Part shown: one piece after another, positions 16,143 to 24,619 of the stretch | Position numbering within the stretch: position 1 is the stretch's first letter | Layout: each line of letters starts with the position of its first letter | DNA from: an uncultured Collinsella sp. | GTDB taxonomy: Bacteria > Actinomycetota > Coriobacteriia > Coriobacteriales > Coriobacteriaceae | Assembly (NCBI GenBank): GCA_958412345.1 | Contig: CATYSO010000016.1 | Coordinates: 1 to 55,666, forward strand | DNA: 55,666 nt | Direction of reading: 5' to 3' | Position numbers and translations under genes: made by a program | Notes under the pieces: generated by a model | What the model was told of the DNA's origin: nothing | Database searches by the model: none | What the model saw: the letters and a program-made list of their open reading frames with translations, nothing else

Positions 16143-17900
16143 TTACTTCGAAAGCTGCTCGGAGACGAAGGCGAGAGACTTGTCGCCGTTCTGGGAGAGC
16201 TCGATGTACTGCTTACCGCGACAGGCGACGCACTTGTTGCCCACGCGCTCGCAGTCCTTCTGCAGGTCGGCTAGGTAGCTGGCGGCCTGCGGGGCCAGGA
16301 CGACCAGGTCGAAGTCGGGGAGCATGTCGACATGGTTGCCATATGCCTCGGCAGCGGTCTCAAGATTGATGCTGCGCTCCTTGGCAGCCTTGGCCAACGC
16401 GTTGGCGAGCAGGCCCGAGGTTCCGCCACCCTGGCAGAGCACGAGCACGCGCTTGCCGTTGAGGTCGCTGGCGGTCGTAGCCTCGGCAGCGGGTGCGTCG
16501 GCCTTCACGGCCTCGGCGGCAGCGCCGTCGGCAACGCTCTTGGCATCGGTCTTGCCCTGGAAGGCGTCGTTGAGCTTGGCGGCCTTCTCGGCGTTCTTGG
16601 CGGCGAGCTCCTCCTGGGAGATCTCGGCCTCCTCGGCGCACTTCTGGGCGTCATAGGCACGGAAGAACGGATAGTACAGGACAAAGTCGACGACCAGGAT
16701 GAGGGCGAGCATCACAAAGGCGAGCGGCTGGAAGCCCAAGCCCATGATGGTGCCGATGGGGCCGGGAACGGTCCAAGGCAGGGTGTACATAAAGCCGTTC
16801 ATGCCCAAGAAGTCGATAAAGATCTTGAGGATCCAGATGTTGGCGATCGGAGCAAAGACAAACGGGACAAAGAAGACGGGGTTGAGCACGATGGGTGCGG
16901 CGAACAGCAGCGGCTCGTTGACGGCAAAGCACACGGGGACGATGGCTGCCTTACCGACGGCACGCATCTCCTGGGATTTGGCCAGGAAGCAGAACATAAA
17001 GACCAGGACGAGCGTGGCGCCGGTGCCGCCCATGCAGACGACGAAGTACTGGGCACCCTGGGTCAGGACAGCGGAAGCGTGCTGACCAGCCTGGAACGCA
17101 GCCAGGTTGTCGGTCATGTTGGCAACGAGGGCGGCGGCGATGGCGGGCTCGACGATCGAGGGGCCGTGGACGCCGACGAACCAGAACAGGCTCATAGCGC
17201 CGTAGATCACAGCGAGGCCGATGTAGCCGTCGGCAGCGGTGAACAGGGGCTGGAACACTTGGATGACGCCCTGGGCAAAGCAGAAGCCAAAGGCAGCGCG
17301 GAAGACGATGTCAAAGACCCAAAAGACGGTGATGCAGACGGAGAAGGGGATGATGTCCTTAAAGGTCTGCGAGATGTTGGGCGGAACCTGCTCGGGCATT
17401 TTGACGGTGATGTTGCGCTTAATGAAGAACTTGTAGATGATGCCGGTCACAAACGCAGCGATAAAGGCGGTCAACAGGCCTTTGGAACCAAGGTAGGTGG
17501 TGTTGAAGCCGCTGGCAGCGTCCGTGGCGATGGTGTCGCTCGAAAGGAGCAAGAAGCCGATGATGGCCGCGCACATGCACGAGATAAAGTTGATCTGGTT
17601 GTTCTTGGGCAGGTCGCGGTTCTGGGCGTCGGCGAAGTGCTTGGCCGTGGTGGCGGCACAGGCGATGGCCAGGATGCCCATGGAGTAGTTGTAGCACTTC
17701 CACAGGGCGTTGTTGATGTCATCGGACCAATAGAAACCCCAGATGTTGGGGACCGAGGCTACCAGGCAGAAGATGGACGAGAAGATGATGATGGGGATGA
17801 CGGAGATAAAGCCGTCGCGGATCGCCTTGAGGTACTTGTTGCGGGCGATCGCGTTGAAAAAGGGCTGGCCCTTTTCGATGATGGCGATGAGTTGCTCCAT
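16143..17900 (-). CDS. lacE: PTS lactose transporter subunit IICB, third and most canonical paralog
   Basis: A 585-residue LacE. The EIIC domain follows the Lactobacillus and Staphylococcus LacE pattern closely: IEKGQPFFNAIARNKYLKAI at the start, NNQINFISCM, KMPEQVPPNISQTFKDIIPF, FWFVGVHGPSIVEPAI and GGTGATLVLVFMF. The linker is followed by the EIIB domain with phosphocysteine Cys489 in VLVLCQGGGTS; the Gln-Gly-Gly differs from the Ala-Gly-Ala of the other two paralogs. It imports lactose (or a related galactoside) and leads into lacG3. Two operators of the LacI3 type lie upstream, with lacI3 divergent. Confidence 0.92.
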   Translation of the reverse strand: MEQLIAIIEKGQPFFNAIARNKYLKAIRDGFISVIPIIIFSSIFCLVASVPNIWGFYWSDDINNALWKCYNYSMGILAIACAATTAKHFADAQNRDLPKNNQINFISCMCAAIIGFLLLSSDTIATDAASGFNTTYLGSKGLLTAFIAAFVTGIIYKFFIKRNITVKMPEQVPPNISQTFKDIIPFSVCITVFWVFDIVFRAAFGFCFAQGVIQVFQPLFTAADGYIGLAVIYGAMSLFWFVGVHGPSIVEPAIAAALVANMTDNLAAFQAGQHASAVLTQGAQYFVVCMGGTGATLVLVFMFCFLAKSQEMRAVGKAAIVPVCFAVNEPLLFAAPIVLNPVFFVPFVFAPIANIWILKIFIDFLGMNGFMYTLPWTVPGPIGTIMGLGFQPLAFVMLALILVVDFVLYYPFFRAYDAQKCAEEAEISQEELAAKNAEKAAKLNDAFQGKTDAKSVADGAAAEAVKADAPAAEATTASDLNGKRVLVLCQGGGTSGLLANALAKAAKERSINLETAAEAYGNHVDMLPDFDLVVLAPQAASYLADLQKDCERVGNKCVACRGKQYIELSQNGDKSLAFVSEQLSK

Positions 17901-17962
17901 GCAATGCTCCTAAGAGTCGGTGGGTTAGCAACGATGGTAGCTTTTGGCGTTCGGTTGCCAAA

Positions 17963-18098
17963 ATGTTGACGTTGCCATTTTGCGACACAAATAAAGACGC
18001 GAACCAGTGGTTCCTGTGCCTGCGAACCATCGATTCCTTACGCGTAAACGTTTGAGCCGCCCGGTGGCTCTGTGTTTGCACAATGGCAACGTTAACAT
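17963..18098. promoter_or_regulatory. LacI3 operators between lacE3 and lacI3
   Basis: ATGTTGACGTTGCCAT (17963-17978) and ATGGCAACGTTAACAT (18083-18098) lie in opposite orientation 120 bp apart, which would suit repression by DNA looping. The downstream GTGAACGGT word at 18137-18145 belongs to a motif shared by several catabolic promoters of this window. Confidence 0.7.
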
Positions 18099-18256
18099 TT
18101 GGGCGACAAAAGCCGTTCGGGGAAGCGGGATTGTCGGTGAACGGTAGGTTTTGGGTGGTGAGCGTATGGCGGGGGAGGCGTTGGATATACTTGGAGGCGT
18201 TCATTTTGTCTGTTGGGATGCCCGTGATGGCATCGTTGACATAGAAAGATCGACCT

Positions 18257-19270
18257 ATGGCCGCTGTTAAAAAATCGGTATCCGTTAAGGACGTGGCACG
18301 TCTCGCGGGCGTCTCGGAGCAGACGGTCTCGCGCACTGTGCACGATTCGCCCAGCGTGCGCCCCGAGACCAAGGAGCGCGTGCGTGCCGCCATGCGCGAG
18401 CTCGGGTATCGACCCAATTTTGCCGGCCGGTCGCTGCGCCGCGGCAAGTTCAAGACCGTCGGCGTCGCCATGTTCAATATCACCGGCACCGGAAACCTCG
18501 ACCGCATGGAGGGCTTTGCCGCTGCGGCTGACAAGCACGGCTATGCCATCACCCTTACTAAAGTAGATGGGCATCCCTATACCCTCGAGAGTGCGTCGTC
18601 GCGCATGAGCGCGCTTCCGGTGGATGGCATGGTTGTGATCATGAATCGCATGCCGGCTGACTTTGGCACCTTCGAGCCGCTGCCCGGCATGCAGACGGTG
18701 CTCGTTACCATGCTGGAGCACCCGCTCTGTTCAACGGTCGATAACGACCAGTTCGATTGCTCGCGCCAGGTGGTCGAGTACTTGTTGGAGCAGGGGCACA
18801 AGACCGTGCACTTTATCTCATGCCCCGAGCGCTCGCTTTCGGGCATGCAGCGCGAGGAGGGCTGGCACGAGACCCTGCGCGCGCATGGCATTGAGCCGCC
18901 GCGGCTTATCCGCGGCGATTGGACGGCGCAGAGCGGATACGCCGCTGGCCAGGCATTGGCGGACGATCCGAGCTGCACGGCTATCTATGCTTCGAACGAT
19001 GCTATGGCCTATGGCTGCATTCGCGGGCTCGAGTCGCGCGGAAAGCGCGTGCCCGAGGACGTGAGCGTGGTGGGCGTTGACGATAGCCTGGGCGATATCG
19101 TGCCCGATCGTCGCCTGACAACGGTACGTTTTGATAACAAGCGCGTTGGCATGTGGGCGGTCGACAAGATTGCCGGCGCCGAGGGCGTCGTGGCCGGCGT
19201 GGCCGGCGTGGAGCACATGCTGATCCCCGGTGTGCTCGTCGAGGGCGATACGGTGTGCGATTTGCGCTAG
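18257..19270 (+). CDS. LacI-family repressor 3, local regulator of lacE3-lacG3
   Basis: A 337-residue LacI/GalR-family regulator. The HTH is VSVKDVARLAGVSEQTVSRTV, with Glu-Gln in the recognition helix, followed by the hinge RPNFAGRSLRRG. The sensor domain resembles LacI2 (HPLCSTVDNDQFD, GDWTAQSGYAAG, SVVGVDDSLGD). It is divergent from lacE3 and also lies 214 bp upstream of lacF, so it may influence both. Its operators read ATGGCAACGTTAACAT. The ATG is preceded only by a weak purine stretch (GAAAGA), which suggests low expression, as is usual for a repressor. Confidence 0.86.
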   Translation: MAAVKKSVSVKDVARLAGVSEQTVSRTVHDSPSVRPETKERVRAAMRELGYRPNFAGRSLRRGKFKTVGVAMFNITGTGNLDRMEGFAAAADKHGYAITLTKVDGHPYTLESASSRMSALPVDGMVVIMNRMPADFGTFEPLPGMQTVLVTMLEHPLCSTVDNDQFDCSRQVVEYLLEQGHKTVHFISCPERSLSGMQREEGWHETLRAHGIEPPRLIRGDWTAQSGYAAGQALADDPSCTAIYASNDAMAYGCIRGLESRGKRVPEDVSVVGVDDSLGDIVPDRRLTTVRFDNKRVGMWAVDKIAGAEGVVAGVAGVEHMLIPGVLVEGDTVCDLR

Positions 19271-19301
19271 GGTGCGGACTTGTTTGGGTCGCCATTAATT
19301 G

Positions 19302-19398
19302 TGTTTGATATTGTTCGAAATGGTTTAAAAACCGTTCACAGGTGAAAATCGACCGTTCATAGTCTGAAATTGCGTTTTGGATTGTTCTTTTTTGTTTG
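19302..19398 (+). promoter_or_regulatory. lacF control region with LacR boxes and a shared palindrome motif
   Basis: TGTTTG/TGTTCG words occur at 19302 and 19312 and again at 19383 and 19393, each pair 10 bp apart as before lacR and lacA. Between them are ACCGTTCAC (19331-19339) and ACCGTTCAT (19352-19360), copies of the GTGAACGGT motif on the minus strand. This suggests LacR plus a second, global regulator. Confidence 0.55.
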
Positions 19399-19484
19399 AA
19401 TGTTAATGTTTCTGGCATACACAACGCAGCGCGTATGCCCGGACGCGATGCTCTCCATTGGTTCATATGTGAAAGGAACGCAAT

Positions 19485-19823
19485 ATGGCAACCAAAGAAG
19501 AAATCTCGATGGTTGGATTCGAGATCGTCGCATACGCGGGTGACGCCCAGACCGACCTGCTTGCTGCACTCGATGCTGCCCGTGAGGGTGACTTTGAGAA
19601 GGCCGAGCAGCTGCACAAGGATGCCAGCGACGCGCTCATCGGTGCTCACGACACGCAGACCAAGCTGCTTTCGCAGGAGGCCGGCGGCGGCGAGATGGAG
19701 ATGACCTTCATCATGGCTCACGCTCAGGACACCCTGATGACCACCATGATCCTGGAGAAGCAGACCCGCTTTACCATCGATGCCTACAAGCGCATCGCCG
19801 ATCTCGAGGCCAAGCTCGCCTAA
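19485..19823 (+). CDS. lacF: PTS lactose-specific EIIA component
   Basis: A 112-residue EIIA of the lactose/cellobiose PTS class. It receives phosphate from HPr and passes it to the EIIB domains. The active-site histidine is His79 in MAHAQDTLMT, matching His78 of Lactococcus LacF. The N-terminal helix (VGFEIVAYAGDAQTDLLAAL) and the QLHKDASDALIGAH stretch are typical. The ATG has a good site (GAAAGGA). It is the only EIIA in the window, so it may serve all three LacE paralogs. It stands alone between lacI3 and a terminator and is read with LacR-type boxes upstream. Confidence 0.93.
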   Translation: MATKEEISMVGFEIVAYAGDAQTDLLAALDAAREGDFEKAEQLHKDASDALIGAHDTQTKLLSQEAGGGEMEMTFIMAHAQDTLMTTMILEKQTRFTIDAYKRIADLEAKLA

Positions 19824-19850
19824 CGAGCCCCCACAATCAAGTCCCCTTCC

Positions 19851-19884
19851 AAAAGCCCTGCCGCAACCCCGCGACAGGGTTTTT
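19851..19884 (+). terminator. Terminator of lacF
   Basis: The stem AAAGCCCTG / CAGGGTTTT with a GC-rich 14-nt loop ends in TTTTTC. It lies 30 bp past the lacF stop. Confidence 0.65.
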
Positions 19885-19898
19885 CTGTCCCTCAGCCT

Positions 19899-19967
19899 AA
19901 GTTGCGGTGAAATGGGGACTGAATGGGCCTTCTAACAGCAAAAACAGTCCCTATTTCACCGCAACTT
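19899..19967. repeat. Inverted-repeat hairpin with a GGGGAC core
   Basis: Arms of 23 nt (19899-19921 and 19945-19967) pair with one wobble. Each arm contains TTGCGGTGAAAT followed by the GGGGACTG or CAGTCCC core. Other hairpins of this window share a GGGGAC core inside otherwise unrelated stems. Confidence 0.7.
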
Positions 19968-20043
19968 ATTCGGCGCTGTTGGATATTTTGCTTCGTGGGT
20001 ATACTTCCATCCGCAATACAGGCCGGACTGAGGAGGTATCCAA

Positions 20044-21045
20044 ATGCCGGACAACGGATCGATTCAAAAGAGAGATGCGGGCGAGATGGCTCACGGGCGC
20101 CCCGTCCAAATTACCGAGCATACGACGGTGGCCGAACTGCAGCCTAGCCTGTCCGATGTCGTGTGTGCAAACAAAAAGCTGCAGATCGGGTTCATCGTTG
20201 CGCTCGTGGTACTGGCGCTTCTGTCGGGTTTTGTCGCGCGCCCGCATTTTGCCGACACCAAGACCTGGGACTCCACCATCGAGGTCATCGATCAAAAGAA
20301 GGGCAACGTTTTGGCGCTCACGACCTCGTGCGTGGCGCTGTCTGCGGGCATCACCGCGCTGCCGGGCGACACGGGAACACCGGTCGCCGAGCAGCTCGCA
20401 CAGCTCTCGGGCAACTTAGGCATCGTGCTTGCCGTGCTGTACCTCGAGAAATACCTGCTTACTATATTGTGGTCGGTGGGTCTGGGTGTCTTGATCCCGT
20501 TCTCGCTCGTGCTCTTTGCAGTGTCGCTTGGCATTCACGGACGTTGGAGCACCAGCGCCGTCCTGCGCCGCGTGGCAACGCGCGTGCTGGTGGTCGCCAT
20601 GATCGGCATGGCGTTGGTGCCCGCGAGCGTGTGGGTATCGCAAAAAGTCGACGAGACGTACCAGGTGAGCATCGAGCAGGCCGAGCAAAAGGCGACAGGC
20701 GCGGCTGAGGCGAGCTCGTCAAAGAGCAAAAAGAAATCTGAAGCAAAGACAGACAAAAACGTGCTTGAGCAACTGACCGAAGGCGCCTCGAGTCTGCTGA
20801 CTTCGGTGACCGATAGCGCCAAGTCGATGACCGACGAGGTTGTCCAGCAGGTGACTGATCTCATCGAAGGTGTCATCGTGATGATTGTGACTTCGTGCGT
20901 GATTCCGCTGCTGGTGCTTGCTGCATTCTTGTGGCTTGGGCACGTACTGCTGGGGATCGATATCTCCGGTCCCACGAACTATCTGACGGGTCGTTTTCTG
21001 AGCGCCCCCTCCAAGCACGCCAAGAAGGGCGGGCAGACTGAGTGA
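20044..21045 (+). CDS. Membrane protein of unknown function
   Basis: A 333-residue protein I cannot assign to a family. It has a hydrophilic N-terminus, a first membrane segment (IGFIVALVVLALLSGFVA, about residue 48), a second near 125-135, a third (TILWSVGLGVLIPFSLVLFAV, about 139), a fourth (VLVVAMIGMALVPASVWV, about 181), then a Lys/Ser/Glu-rich hydrophilic stretch of about 80 residues and a last segment (VIVMIVTSCVIPLLVLAAFL, about 276). A GGAGGT ribosome site supports the start. It lies between lacF and lacA but has its own terminator. A role in lactose use is not shown. Confidence 0.72.
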   Translation: MPDNGSIQKRDAGEMAHGRPVQITEHTTVAELQPSLSDVVCANKKLQIGFIVALVVLALLSGFVARPHFADTKTWDSTIEVIDQKKGNVLALTTSCVALSAGITALPGDTGTPVAEQLAQLSGNLGIVLAVLYLEKYLLTILWSVGLGVLIPFSLVLFAVSLGIHGRWSTSAVLRRVATRVLVVAMIGMALVPASVWVSQKVDETYQVSIEQAEQKATGAAEASSSKSKKKSEAKTDKNVLEQLTEGASSLLTSVTDSAKSMTDEVVQQVTDLIEGVIVMIVTSCVIPLLVLAAFLWLGHVLLGIDISGPTNYLTGRFLSAPSKHAKKGGQTE

Positions 21046-21080
21046 TTAACAAGGCGAGTTTTGATAGACCGGACCGAAGG

Positions 21081-21116
21081 AAGGGCGACCGAGATGCGTT
21101 CTCGGTCGCCCTTTTT
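21081..21116 (+). terminator. Terminator of the membrane protein gene
   Basis: A 13-bp stem (arm AGGGCGACCGAGA) with a short loop ends in TTTTTG. It lies 35 bp past the stop codon. Confidence 0.85.
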
Positions 21117-21171
21117 GTTGAGCGTGTGACCGTCCATGCCTTCGTCAGGCCCAAACGGTCGGCAAACACCC

Positions 21172-21250
21172 GTGAACGGTAATTGTTCAAAAAAGAACAA
21201 AGATAAACAAATAGTTGTTGCAGTCGTTGTTCGAATGTGTTCAAATAAAC
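21172..21250 (+). promoter_or_regulatory. lacA control region with GTGAACGGT and LacR boxes
   Basis: GTGAACGGT occurs at 21172-21180. TGTTCA at 21184 faces GAACAA as an inverted repeat. TGTTCG at 21228 and TGTTCA at 21238 are 10 bp apart, the same phasing as before lacR and lacF. The region lies about 100-180 bp before lacA. Confidence 0.6.
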
Positions 21251-21351
21251 ATGAACAGTGAAGAACCGCACATTCAGATGCCCGGACCTGAACGCGATTC
21301 AACACTTCCAAACAGAAACTACGCACCTGCGTATCTCTCAAGGAGGATGTC

Positions 21352-21780
21352 ATGAGGGTTGTAATCGCTTCCGATGCCGACGGTATGTCGATGAAGGAGT
21401 CCATCAAGGAGATGCTCATCGCCGACGGTCACGAGGTCGTCGACTATTCCGAGACCCCTGCCGCGGACTTTGTCGACTCTGCGACCGCCGTTGCCAAGGA
21501 CCTGCTGGAGCACAAGGATTCCCAGGGTTTTGCCTTCGATAAGTACGGCGTCGGTTCCTATATGGCCGCCGTCAAGATGAAGGGCATGGTCGTCGCCAAC
21601 ATTTCCGACGAGCGCTCCGCCTACATGACCCGCGAGCACAACGGTTCGCGCATGGTCACCATGGGCCCGGGCGTCGTTGGCACCGAGGTCGCCAAGAAGA
21701 TCGCCCGCGAGTTCCTGCGCGCCCAGTACGCCGGCGGTCGTCATCAGATCCGTGTCGACATGCTCAACAAGATGGCCTAA
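21352..21780 (+). CDS. lacA: Galactose-6-phosphate isomerase subunit LacA
   Basis: A 142-residue RpiB/LacA-family protein. With LacB it converts D-galactose-6-phosphate to D-tagatose-6-phosphate. The N-terminal VVIASDADGMSMKE binds phosphate, and the conserved TREHNGSRMVTMG stretch and C-terminal FLRAQYAGGRHQIRVDML match LacA of lactic acid bacteria; length 141-142 is normal. LacA lacks the active-site cysteine region typical of RpiB, here DKYGVGSYMAA, and depends on LacB, as known for the family. The start is preceded by AAGGAGG. It leads the lacA-lacB-lacX-lacC gene cluster. Confidence 0.94.
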   Translation: MRVVIASDADGMSMKESIKEMLIADGHEVVDYSETPAADFVDSATAVAKDLLEHKDSQGFAFDKYGVGSYMAAVKMKGMVVANISDERSAYMTREHNGSRMVTMGPGVVGTEVAKKIAREFLRAQYAGGRHQIRVDMLNKMA

Positions 21781-21843
21781 CGAGAGCCACCGAGAACTCG
21801 AACTTCTACCTCAACTTGTGAATTCAGACGAAAGGACGTTCTG

Positions 21844-22368
21844 ATGAAGAAGACCATCGCAATCGGTTGCGACCATATCGTTACGGACGAGAAGATCTAT
21901 CTCGCCGACCGTCTTGAGCAGGCCGGCTACAAGGTGCTCGACTGCGGTACCTACAGCCACAGCCGCACGCACTATCCCATCTACGGCAAGGCCGTGGGCG
22001 AGGCCGTTGCCAGCGGCAAAGCCGACTTTGGCGTGGCCCTGTGCGGCACCGGCATCGGCATCACCAACGCCGTCAACAAGGTCCCCGGCGCCCGTTGCGC
22101 CCTGGTCCGCGACATGACCTCTGCCCTGTATGCCCGTCGCGAGCTCAACGCCAACATCGTGGGCTTTGGCGGCAAGATCACCGGTGAGTTCCTGATGGCC
22201 GACATCATGCTCGCTTTCCTGGAGGAGCCCTACGAGAAGACTCCCGAGCACGATGCCCTGATCGCCAAGATCGACGCCTGCAACAAGGCCGACGCCGAGG
22301 CCCAGGCCGACCCGCACTTCTTCGACGAGTTTCTCGAGAAGTGGGACCGCGGCGAATACCATGATTAG
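21844..22368 (+). CDS. lacB: Galactose-6-phosphate isomerase subunit LacB
   Basis: A 174-residue RpiB/LacB-family protein, the partner of LacA. It shows the catalytic-type motif VALCGTGIGITNAVNKVPG with the active cysteine, plus GCDHIVTDEK at the N-terminus and RRELNANIVGFGG. Length agrees with LacB (about 171). It follows lacA after 63 bp with its own AAGGA site. Together the two subunits perform the first step of the tagatose-6-phosphate pathway for the product of LacG. Confidence 0.94.
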   Translation: MKKTIAIGCDHIVTDEKIYLADRLEQAGYKVLDCGTYSHSRTHYPIYGKAVGEAVASGKADFGVALCGTGIGITNAVNKVPGARCALVRDMTSALYARRELNANIVGFGGKITGEFLMADIMLAFLEEPYEKTPEHDALIAKIDACNKADAEAQADPHFFDEFLEKWDRGEYHD

Positions 22369-22485
22369 TGGGGATTTGGTGCCCTAACAAGACAGTTGAC
22401 GGCTCGCGTTTCTTGAGGGGGCGCGGGCCGGTTTTCTATCAGCCCAATTGACTCGACGGGCTGGCGTAAGAAAGGGAAGGCTCCT

Positions 22486-23367
22486 ATGGAGTTTGTTCTT
22501 GATAGCGGTTCTGTCCGCGTGGCACTGAGCACGGCTGGTGGATCGTTCGCTTCGATTAAAGCCAACGGTCGCGAGTACCTGTGGCAGGGCGATCCTTCGG
22601 TCTGGTCGGGTCAGGCCCCGATCTGCTTTCCCATCTGCGGCGGTCTGCGCGATGGCCGCGCTATGACGCGCGCCGGTCACGAGATCAACCTCGCGCGTCA
22701 TGGTTTCGCCCGCAAGCAGGAGTGGAAGCTCGAGGAGCAGGGCAACAGCATGGTTGCGCTGAGCCTGAGCTCTGCCGACCACGCCGAGCTGCTCGAGCAG
22801 TATCCGTATCCGTTTAAGATCGTTGCACGCTACACGATCGATGCGGCAAAGGTGGCCGTGTCGTACGAGGTGACCAATGAGGGAACCGAGGACATGCCGT
22901 TCTTTGTGGGCGGCCATCCCGGCTTTAAGTGCCCGCTCGACGAGGGCGAGTCCTACGACGATTACGAGCTTCGATTTGAGCAGCGTGAGGCGGCAGAGCT
23001 CTGCACCGCCGTTCCCTCGACGGGCCTGATCGATGTTGAGCATCGTAGTAAGAACCCGATGGTTGGCCACGACCTGCCGCTTACCCACGAGCTCTTCGAC
23101 TTTGCTGAGACCATCTTTGATGTGCTCGAGAGTCGTGTGGTCACGCTGACCAAGAAGACCGAGGACAAGGGCGTGCGCCTGACATTCCCCGGTATGCCGT
23201 ACCTGATTGTGTGGAGCAAGCCCGAGGGCGATTTTGTCGCGGTTGAGCCGTGGGGCGGCCTGTCCACCTGCTCCGACGAGGACGATATCCTGGAGCACAA
23301 GCGTGGCTGCCTGGTGGCCAAGCCGGGGGAGACCGTCACCCGTGGCTTTGAGATCGAGATTCTTTAA
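22486..23367 (+). CDS. lacX: LacX-like aldose 1-epimerase family protein
   Basis: A 293-residue member of the aldose-1-epimerase superfamily, subgroup LacX. The gene pairs with lac genes in lactococci, where its exact role is unsettled. Recognisable segments are YLWQGDPSVWSGQAPICFPI near residue 30, HGFARKQEWKL, FFVGGHPGFKCPL (conserved His) and VAVEPWGGLS near the end. Probable mutarotase activity on a phosphorylated or free sugar is inferred from the family. It sits between lacB and lacC, separated from lacB by 117 bp, and has AAGGGAAGG before its ATG. Confidence 0.85.
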   Translation: MEFVLDSGSVRVALSTAGGSFASIKANGREYLWQGDPSVWSGQAPICFPICGGLRDGRAMTRAGHEINLARHGFARKQEWKLEEQGNSMVALSLSSADHAELLEQYPYPFKIVARYTIDAAKVAVSYEVTNEGTEDMPFFVGGHPGFKCPLDEGESYDDYELRFEQREAAELCTAVPSTGLIDVEHRSKNPMVGHDLPLTHELFDFAETIFDVLESRVVTLTKKTEDKGVRLTFPGMPYLIVWSKPEGDFVAVEPWGGLSTCSDEDDILEHKRGCLVAKPGETVTRGFEIEIL

Positions 23368-23423
23368 CGAGCTATCGTATGTTTGGGGACGCACACGTCG
23401 TGCCCCGGAAACAGGAGATCAAC

Positions 23424-24359
23424 ATGATTCTGACCGTTACCATGAACCCGTCGATTGATACGCGCTATCAGCTCGACAAGCTGATCATCGACGATGTGAA
23501 CCGCGTAACGCCCGAAAAGACCGCTGGCGGCAAGGGCCTCAACGTGAGTCGCGTACTGCTGCAACTGGGCGACGACGTGCTCGCGACCGGTCTGCTCGGT
23601 GGCCACATGGGTGCCTATATGGCCGAGCTTATGGATGCCGACGGCGTCAAGAACGACTTTGTGCCCATCGCCGGCGAGACGCGCATTTGCCTGAACATCC
23701 TGCACGAGGGCAATCAGACCGAGCTGCTGGAGAGCGGTCCGCAGATTGCGCCTGCCGAGCTCGAGGCCTTTACGGCCAAGTTCGCCGAGCTTGCAGCGAA
23801 GGCGGACGTTGTGACGCTTTCGGGATCGCTGCCGCGTGGCGTCGATGCCGGCTACTATGCCGAGCTCGTCAAGATTGCCGAGGAGGCGGGCGCCAAGGTG
23901 CTGCTTGACACCTCGGGTGCATCGCTGGAGGCCACGCTGGAGTCCGACGCTAAGCCTGAGCTCGTAAAGCCCAACCTGACCGAGATTAACGGCCTGCTGG
24001 GTACGTCCTTTACGACCGATGATGTCGATGCCCTGCGCGAGGCGCTTGCCGCCGATGGCCGCTTTGCCGGTATTCCCTGGGTTGTCGTTTCGATGGGCGC
24101 TGCCGGTTCGGTGGGCTTCCATGAGGGTCGCGCATTCCGCGCCAAGACGCCCGCGATTGCGGCCGTGAACGCGACGGGTTCCGGTGACTCGACCATCGCC
24201 GGCTTTGCGCATGCCATTGCTGCTGGTGCCGACGACGTCACGGTGCTCAAGACCGCCAATACCTGCGGCAAGCTCAACGCCATGGATCCCAAGACCGGCC
24301 ACCTGGTCATGGACCGCTGGGACGAGGTCTACAACAGCGTGGAAGTTACGGAGCTTTAA
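23424..24359 (+). CDS. lacC: Tagatose-6-phosphate kinase (PfkB family)
   Basis: A 311-residue PfkB-family kinase that should phosphorylate tagatose-6-phosphate to tagatose-1,6-bisphosphate with ATP. The N-terminus MILTVTMNPSIDTRYQ and GGKGLNVSRVL are typical of LacC and 1-phosphofructokinase, and the PfkB signature NATGSGDSTIAGF holds the catalytic Asp. Context (lacA, lacB, lacX) favours LacC over FruK. I take the ATG at 23424 because GGAG stands seven bases before it; the frame to 23379 is unsupported. It ends the cluster, and a structured 3' element starts two bases past its stop. Confidence 0.9.
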   Translation: MILTVTMNPSIDTRYQLDKLIIDDVNRVTPEKTAGGKGLNVSRVLLQLGDDVLATGLLGGHMGAYMAELMDADGVKNDFVPIAGETRICLNILHEGNQTELLESGPQIAPAELEAFTAKFAELAAKADVVTLSGSLPRGVDAGYYAELVKIAEEAGAKVLLDTSGASLEATLESDAKPELVKPNLTEINGLLGTSFTTDDVDALREALAADGRFAGIPWVVVSMGAAGSVGFHEGRAFRAKTPAIAAVNATGSGDSTIAGFAHAIAAGADDVTVLKTANTCGKLNAMDPKTGHLVMDRWDEVYNSVEVTEL

Positions 24360-24361
24360 GA

Positions 24362-24502
24362 GTTACGGCGTTTTACCAAACGCCGTAACCGGCCGACGCT
24401 GCAAACCCACCAGAGCGGCAATCTGCCTTTCAGCTTCAGCGGCATGACCAGAAGGTCAATGCCGCTTTGCTTCAAGGCACCTTGCTCACTCTGGTGGGTT
24501 TT
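24362..24502 (+). repeat. Structured 3' element A, copy after lacC
   Basis: The element starts two bases after the lacC stop. A 12-bp hairpin (arm GTTACGGCGTTT, 24362-24389) is followed by a long outer stem (AAACCCACCAGAG with CTCTGGTGGGTTTT). The outer stem encloses a GGCAATCTGCC mini-hairpin, a GCGGCATGACC/GGTCAATGCCGC hairpin and a CAAGGCACCTTG hairpin. A near-identical copy on the other strand (53920-54060) begins directly after the aroG stop. It probably acts as a composite terminator. Confidence 0.8.
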
Positions 24503-24555
24503 CGCTGCCGCTGCCAAGACATCGGCGTTGCCTTGCTTCGGAAATGCGGCAGATG

Positions 24556-24592
24556 GGGACGTTCCTTTTCTGCCGGCAGTTTGGGACACTCC
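24556..24592 (+). repeat. 37-bp direct repeat, left copy flanking the AAA ATPase gene
   Basis: The word starting GGGACGTTCCTTTTCTGCCG and ending GGGACACTCC is identical at 24556-24592 and 26069-26105, in the same orientation. The two copies bracket the DUF4143 ATPase gene and its upstream tandem repeat. Confidence 0.85.
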
Positions 24593-24619
24593 TTACGGGG
24601 CACCCCCCCTCCACAGCGC

